From positions 434,001 to 498,000 of the forward strand of contig CAXBIQ010000001.1 in the NCBI GenBank assembly GCA_963975935.1: a stretch of DNA of 64,000 bases, written 5' to 3'. Each line of letters begins with the position of its first letter. Position 1 is the first letter of the stretch. Under the pieces are notes generated by a model that saw only the letters and a program-made list of their open reading frames with translations, searched no databases and was not told the origin of the DNA. Made by a program: the position numbers and the translations under genes. The stretch is from Planktosalinus sp963975935 (GTDB taxonomy: Bacteria; Bacteroidota; Bacteroidia; Flavobacteriales; Flavobacteriaceae). Below are positions 60,504 to 64,000 of the stretch, one piece after another.

Positions 60504-61091
60504 ATGAAAAACATCTTGTATTTAGTATTGGCATTATTCTTTTTCCAATGCCCCGCACAAAACAGTGAAGTGCAGTTTTTACAGCATATAACCGGCAACG
60601 AAATTTATTTTTTAGTTGCGAACCCTTCTTCTCTTCCTCAGGAAGTCAACTTGCAAATTACAAGTGCCAAGGGTTTGCGCGGCAACAGAAAAGCTGTTAT
60701 AAAAACCATTGCGCCAAAAGACACTTTGCAATTTCACAGTTTTACCTTTATGGGTGCTTATTCATATAATTATGATATTCTGGCAAAACCAATTATCGAA
60801 ATCGACACCTTTAGCGAAAAACTGGATGTCGATACTGAAAATGGGATTGTGGTTTTTTATAAAGCAGATTGCCCAAGAAGCACAAGAACAGTAGCTTACC
60901 TTGCTGAATATAAAAAGGATTTTAAGGTTGTTGATATTCAAGCGAGTCAGGAAAACAGGGCCTTTATGTATCAGGTTTTAAAAGAAAAGAAAGGTAAATA
61001 TAAAGACCTGTTGATGCCTGTGGTTTTGGTTGATGGATCGGTATTTTATAACTTTGACATTCCGGTATATTTCAAAAAGATGTTTGACTAA
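60504..61091 (+). CDS. Exported protein with C-terminal thioredoxin/glutaredoxin-like domain
   Basis: 195 aa. Signal peptide ending near FFFQCPAQ. Residues about 22-110 are a beta-sandwich-like domain (ITGNEIYFLVANPSSLPQEVNLQITSAKG). The C-terminal ~85 residues fit a thioredoxin-like fold: GIVVFYKADCPRSTRTVAYLAE has a single Cys at the usual active-site position (CPRS), and MPVVLVDGSVFYNF holds a cis-Pro-like segment. Possibly a periplasmic thiol protein. A truncated copy of its 5' end lies at 57090-57179, so the gene once closed a duplicated block. Confidence 0.65.
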   Translation: MKNILYLVLALFFFQCPAQNSEVQFLQHITGNEIYFLVANPSSLPQEVNLQITSAKGLRGNRKAVIKTIAPKDTLQFHSFTFMGAYSYNYDILAKPIIEIDTFSEKLDVDTENGIVVFYKADCPRSTRTVAYLAEYKKDFKVVDIQASQENRAFMYQVLKEKKGKYKDLLMPVVLVDGSVFYNFDIPVYFKKMFD

Positions 61092-61122
61092 CATTGGACG
61101 ATTTTTCTAATAACAACGCTAT

Positions 61123-62901
61123 CTAATCATCCACAATTTTCATTTTCCGTAACAAGAATGATGCATTCATATTTTGAGCAATCCCGTTTTTAAGGGTGTA
61201 GTCAAAATGGAGTTCGTCGTTAATGATTTCCGCATCAAAATAGTAGTTTTTTACTTCGTCGTGGTCTTTTTCAACTTCACACAAACTCAAATCGTGGGTG
61301 GCAATGATCCCTGTTGAATGGGAGGCCACCAGCTTTTCTATGAATTTTCTGGAGCCCAAAGCCTTGTCTGTGCTGTTTGTGCCTTTTAAAATTTCGTCAA
61401 GGATGATAAAATAATTGTCCTCTTGAATTTTGTCTACAATAAATTTTAAGCGCTTCAATTCCGAAAAGAAATAAGACTCATCATCGGTCAGCGAATCTGA
61501 AGTACGCATACTGGTAATCAGTTTTATGGGTGAATAGGTAAACGAAGAGGCACACACGGGCAAGCCTAAATTTGCCATCACGATGCCCAGGGAAACCGTT
61601 CGCAGGAAGGTGCTTTTTCCGGCCATATTGGCACCGGTAATGATAAAGAATTGCTGGTTTTCAATCTTGAAATCGTTGGTTACCGCTTTTGCAGGATCTA
61701 ACAGCGGATGAACAAAATCCCGTGCTTCTATGACGTTTTTACCTGTAGTAATTTCAGGGAAGGTATATGTTGTGTGATTGAATGTAAAATTGCCCAGGGA
61801 GTTGAGGGCGTCTATTTCGGCGATGACCGCAAACCAGTCTTCCGCCTTTTGCCCATAAGTTTTGATCCATTGTTCAATGTGGTAGCACTGGTAAAGGTCC
61901 CATAATAAAAACCCGTTAATCAAAAAACCAAGCAACTTATTGTTGCGTTGGTCAAAGGCGTTTAGGTTTTTAGAAAACTTTCTGGCAATCGCAGATGCTT
62001 TTTCATTTTCAAAAGCAATTTTATGCTGTAGCCCCTTTAATTTCGTTGAAACGAAATCCGTTTTCTCAATTTGCAACAACAAATAGCGGTATTGTTGAAA
62101 CACCTCCTGAGTTTTATCCAATTTCTCCGAAAGATTGTTCACTTTTTTTAAGTAAAACCCTGTTATTCCCAAACCGATAAAGAGCCAAAGCACCAGTTGT
62201 TTTAAACCCAGTATATCGAGAAACAAAGCAGCAAAAACCAGCACGGAAAGCACCGAAAAAACAATTGGCAACACCTTCATAGTTTTTGGCACAAAAAAGG
62301 AGTGGTTTTTTAAAAGCTGTACTACAGTTGCTGTGGAAGTTTCAGCTTTTGAAATGGAAGCATAGCCTGTAAAATCTTGTCTCCAGGCTGCTTTTTCCGA
62401 AAGTTCCTTGATGGCTTCCTGTTTGTTTTGAATATCGTCAATATCGTTGCTTTTTAGCTTCTCTGCCAGTTTTTGTGCGCCTTCTGAGGTAGCAGTCCGG
62501 TTGAGGTATTGATAGAATGAGCCTTTACCAAACAGGTCAATATCCTGGCTGTAATAATGCATGTCTTCCTTAAATTCGTTGCCTTCGGGAAAATCAAAAA
62601 CCGCTCTTTTCAGGGCTTGAAGTTCTTTTTTATTAATCGCAATCAGTTCCTGTAGTAGTTTTTTTTGAAAAGCGAGATCGCTGTGACGCGAAATCAAAAA
62701 CAGAAAGAGGGCACTGCCTAAAAGAATCACAGCTACAATTGCGCGGGCATCGCCAAAAAAGAAATATATCCCATAACAAATCAACACAAAGACCCCCAAC
62801 CGAAGCATACTGGAGGCAAACAGTTTTTGTTTGATGCCCTTGAGTTGCTTCTGAAAGATTTCGATTTGAGAGGTGTAAAATTCGTGCGGTTGCTTTGTCA
62901 T
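61123..62901 (-). CDS. Membrane-anchored MutS-like ATPase
   Basis: 592 aa. Two pairs of membrane helices (about 28-68 and 200-250), a MutS core/lever-like coiled region (about 255-370), then the MutS ATPase domain: Walker A TGANMAGKSTFLRT (about 425-438), TSDSLTDDESYFFSELKRL, Walker B IILDEILKGTNSTDKALG, and the H loop IIATHDLSL. The N-terminal mismatch-recognition domain of MutS is absent. This is the conserved Bacteroidota 'MutS-related' membrane protein, whose role is unknown; mismatch repair is doubtful because of the membrane helices. Confidence 0.85.
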   Translation of the reverse strand: MTKQPHEFYTSQIEIFQKQLKGIKQKLFASSMLRLGVFVLICYGIYFFFGDARAIVAVILLGSALFLFLISRHSDLAFQKKLLQELIAINKKELQALKRAVFDFPEGNEFKEDMHYYSQDIDLFGKGSFYQYLNRTATSEGAQKLAEKLKSNDIDDIQNKQEAIKELSEKAAWRQDFTGYASISKAETSTATVVQLLKNHSFFVPKTMKVLPIVFSVLSVLVFAALFLDILGLKQLVLWLFIGLGITGFYLKKVNNLSEKLDKTQEVFQQYRYLLLQIEKTDFVSTKLKGLQHKIAFENEKASAIARKFSKNLNAFDQRNNKLLGFLINGFLLWDLYQCYHIEQWIKTYGQKAEDWFAVIAEIDALNSLGNFTFNHTTYTFPEITTGKNVIEARDFVHPLLDPAKAVTNDFKIENQQFFIITGANMAGKSTFLRTVSLGIVMANLGLPVCASSFTYSPIKLITSMRTSDSLTDDESYFFSELKRLKFIVDKIQEDNYFIILDEILKGTNSTDKALGSRKFIEKLVASHSTGIIATHDLSLCEVEKDHDEVKNYYFDAEIINDELHFDYTLKNGIAQNMNASFLLRKMKIVDD

Positions 62902-62937
62902 CGTAACTCTTTAAAAGCTCCGAAATTACAGCTAAAA

Positions 62938-63303
62938 TTACAAATTGGCTAATTCAGCCTGTAGTTTTTTGGTGAGGCCGGCAACGATCAAATCATAAGA
63001 ATGGTCAATGAGGTTGTATATCATTTCATCAGACACATCCTGATTGATGGAAACGGTATTCCAAAGTTGTTTGTTCATGTGGTAGCCAGGTTGCACAGCT
63101 TCATATTCTGCCCGTAATTCCAGGGCACGATCTGGGTCACATTTTAAGTTTACGGAAGGAGTTTCTTCTTCCCATTTTTTAAGTGAAGAAAGGGCAAACA
63201 TTTTTCCCATTACTTTAAACACCAATACATCTTCATCAAACGGGAAATGTTCGGTGACGCCTTTTTTGCTGATGCAGTAGTTTCTGTATTGTTCGATATT
63301 CAT
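62938..63303 (-). CDS. MmcQ/YjbR family protein
   Basis: 121 aa. Typical YjbR-like start (MNIEQYRNYCISKKGVTEHFPF) and VFKVMGKMFALSSL, NLKCDPDRALELR and GYHMNKQLWNTV segments. Small double-wing DNA-binding-like fold; function unproven. It lies 36 bp before the MutS-like gene and may be co-transcribed with it. Confidence 0.9.
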   Translation of the reverse strand: MNIEQYRNYCISKKGVTEHFPFDEDVLVFKVMGKMFALSSLKKWEEETPSVNLKCDPDRALELRAEYEAVQPGYHMNKQLWNTVSINQDVSDEMIYNLIDHSYDLIVAGLTKKLQAELANL

Positions 63304-63362
63304 TTTAGTAAAGAGTGGTTAGAGGTAAGAGGTGAGTGGATTGGATTTTAAAATTTATAGAA

Positions 63363-63746
63363 TCAACCTCCCCCCTTTGGGGGGATTGAGGGGGGACTTC
63401 CAATCTCACCCAAATGCGTAAACTTAAATCCTTTTTCATATTTCAATCCATAGCCGAATATTCTGTCCATAGCGGCGTGGGAAAACAAAATGATGCCAAT
63501 GAGCTGCGTGATTTCTGATTGTGTATAAAAACCAATCAAGTAACAAGTGATTGCAATTCCGCGGTGATGAAAGAGGTTGTAAGTAAAAGCCCCGGTTTTG
63601 TTTCCAAAAGCATACCCTATCATCCCGATATCAGGAGTTAAGATTAGCACCAAAAACCACCACCAGGCAAAAGGAAGTTGGGAAAACATAAAAATGCCTA
63701 AAAGGAATAGAGCGAGTTCTTCAAGTTTTAGTGTTATTTTCATCAT
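63363..63746 (-). CDS. DUF4260 membrane protein with repeat-derived C-terminus
   Basis: 127 aa with about four hydrophobic segments; the family pattern is LTPDIGMIGYAFGNKTGAFTYNLFHHRGIAI ... FSHAAMDRIFGYGLKY. DUF4260 has no known function. The normal end is FTHLGEIG; the extra GSPPSIPPKGGG is read from a C/G-run palindromic repeat (63367-63400) inserted at the 3' end. Confidence 0.85.
   Translation of the reverse strand: MMKITLKLEELALFLLGIFMFSQLPFAWWWFLVLILTPDIGMIGYAFGNKTGAFTYNLFHHRGIAITCYLIGFYTQSEITQLIGIILFSHAAMDRIFGYGLKYEKGFKFTHLGEIGSPPSIPPKGGG
63367..63400. repeat. C/G-run palindromic repeat
   Basis: CCCCCCTTTGGGGGG followed by ATTGAGGGGGGACTTC. A repeat of this kind is scattered in many Bacteroidota genomes. 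Here it supplies the last 12 codons and the stop of the DUF4260 gene. Confidence 0.7.
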
Positions 63747-63786
63747 AAAGACTTATATCTCAAATCTCAAATTTCATGTCTAAAAT

Positions 63787-64000
63787 CTACAACACTTCAT
63801 ACAATACCGGCTTACTCGGCGATGCGTCATTAACAAAGGATGCCATTTGCAAATTCAGAAAATAGGTGCCGTCTTTGATGTCGTTTTTTACATAAATAAA
63901 TTCGGTGATGGTAGCGTTTTTTCTTGGGTTGTCCGGGTAATTCCAGAAAGCACGGTGTGCCAGCAGTTCGCCGTCGTCTTTTTCACGGTCTACTGACGGC
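63787..64000 (-). CDS. C-terminal fragment of a gene cut by the right edge
   Basis: The minus strand is open from the window edge to a TAG at 63787-63789 (70 codons visible). The fragment includes LLAHRAFWNYPDNP, TITEFIYVKNDIKDGTYFLN and ASPSKPVLYEVL. Beta-rich; it looks like the end of a secreted or large cytoplasmic protein. I do not recognise the family, and the N-terminus is missing. Roughly 40 bp separate its stop from the DUF4260 start. Confidence 0.6.
   Translation of the reverse strand, partial: PSVDREKDDGELLAHRAFWNYPDNPRKNATITEFIYVKNDIKDGTYFLNLQMASFVNDASPSKPVLYEVL

Noticed and set aside
52252..61122. Transposon carrying the cassette genes
   Set aside because: No transposase, integrase or terminal inverted repeats were found around the block; only direct repeats from duplication.
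61123..62901. Bona fide mismatch-repair MutS
   Set aside because: The mismatch-binding and connector domains are missing and two membrane-helix pairs are present.

Overview
The window looks like a low-GC chromosome segment of a Bacteroidota, family Flavobacteriaceae. The evidence is paired gliding genes (gldD, gldE), TonB-dependent receptors with carboxypeptidase-regulatory domains, many lipoproteins, SSB with a DDLPF tail, DUF3098/DUF3127/DUF4199/DUF4301 families, a PcrB-type prenylglyceryl-phosphate synthase, and promoters of the TTTG ... TAnnTTTG type. Genus cannot be told from the sequence alone. An Mrp Na+/H+ antiporter and a beta-propeller phytase would suit a marine or saline habitat (inference).

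Layout. 1-3.2 kb is the right end of an integrative element: a partial PD-(D/E)XK-like gene, an unrecognised gene, a tyrosine integrase, two direct repeats that look like integrase arm sites, and a 3' fragment of tRNA-Leu(UAG) acting as the attachment site. A 119-bp tandem repeat carrying the tRNA tail plus a terminator follows. 3.6-16.8 kb is housekeeping: ftsX, uppP, truB, tag, aat, an AtoE-type transporter, a sensor kinase, greA. 16.9-25.1 kb holds a TPP-riboswitch-controlled TonB receptor and, upstream on the same strand, an eight-gene run that includes a thiamine-binding protein, a PnuC-type transporter and a NadR-like kinase, i.e. a vitamin salvage locus. 25.2-37.1 kb has ahcY, a phosphoesterase, a phytase/TonB-receptor pair, rplU-rpmA and a pair of M16 peptidases. 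37.2-43.5 kb has mutY-ssb-gldE-gldD and recX. 43.6-49.4 kb is a complete seven-gene Mrp antiporter operon, followed by atpD-atpC.

52.4-61.1 kb is the accessory region of most interest. It holds three related genes that share a lipoprotein N-terminal module, a Gly-rich linker and a Cys-rich segment, but end in three unrelated C-terminal domains: a HExxH metallopeptidase-like domain, a DAFRHA/MDIYNNEVG domain, and a JAMM-like HxH...SxxD domain. The first is intact, the second has lost its 5' module, and the third has one in-frame stop. A frameshifted remnant of a second metallopeptidase C-terminus lies between them. Each gene is followed by a small exported protein. Long direct repeats mark block duplication. 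This looks like an evolving polymorphic-effector locus with alternative C-terminal cassettes and candidate immunity partners. That reading is inference from architecture; no activity is shown.

61.1-64 kb returns to core-like genes (a membrane MutS-like ATPase, MmcQ/YjbR, DUF4260) and a gene cut by the right edge.
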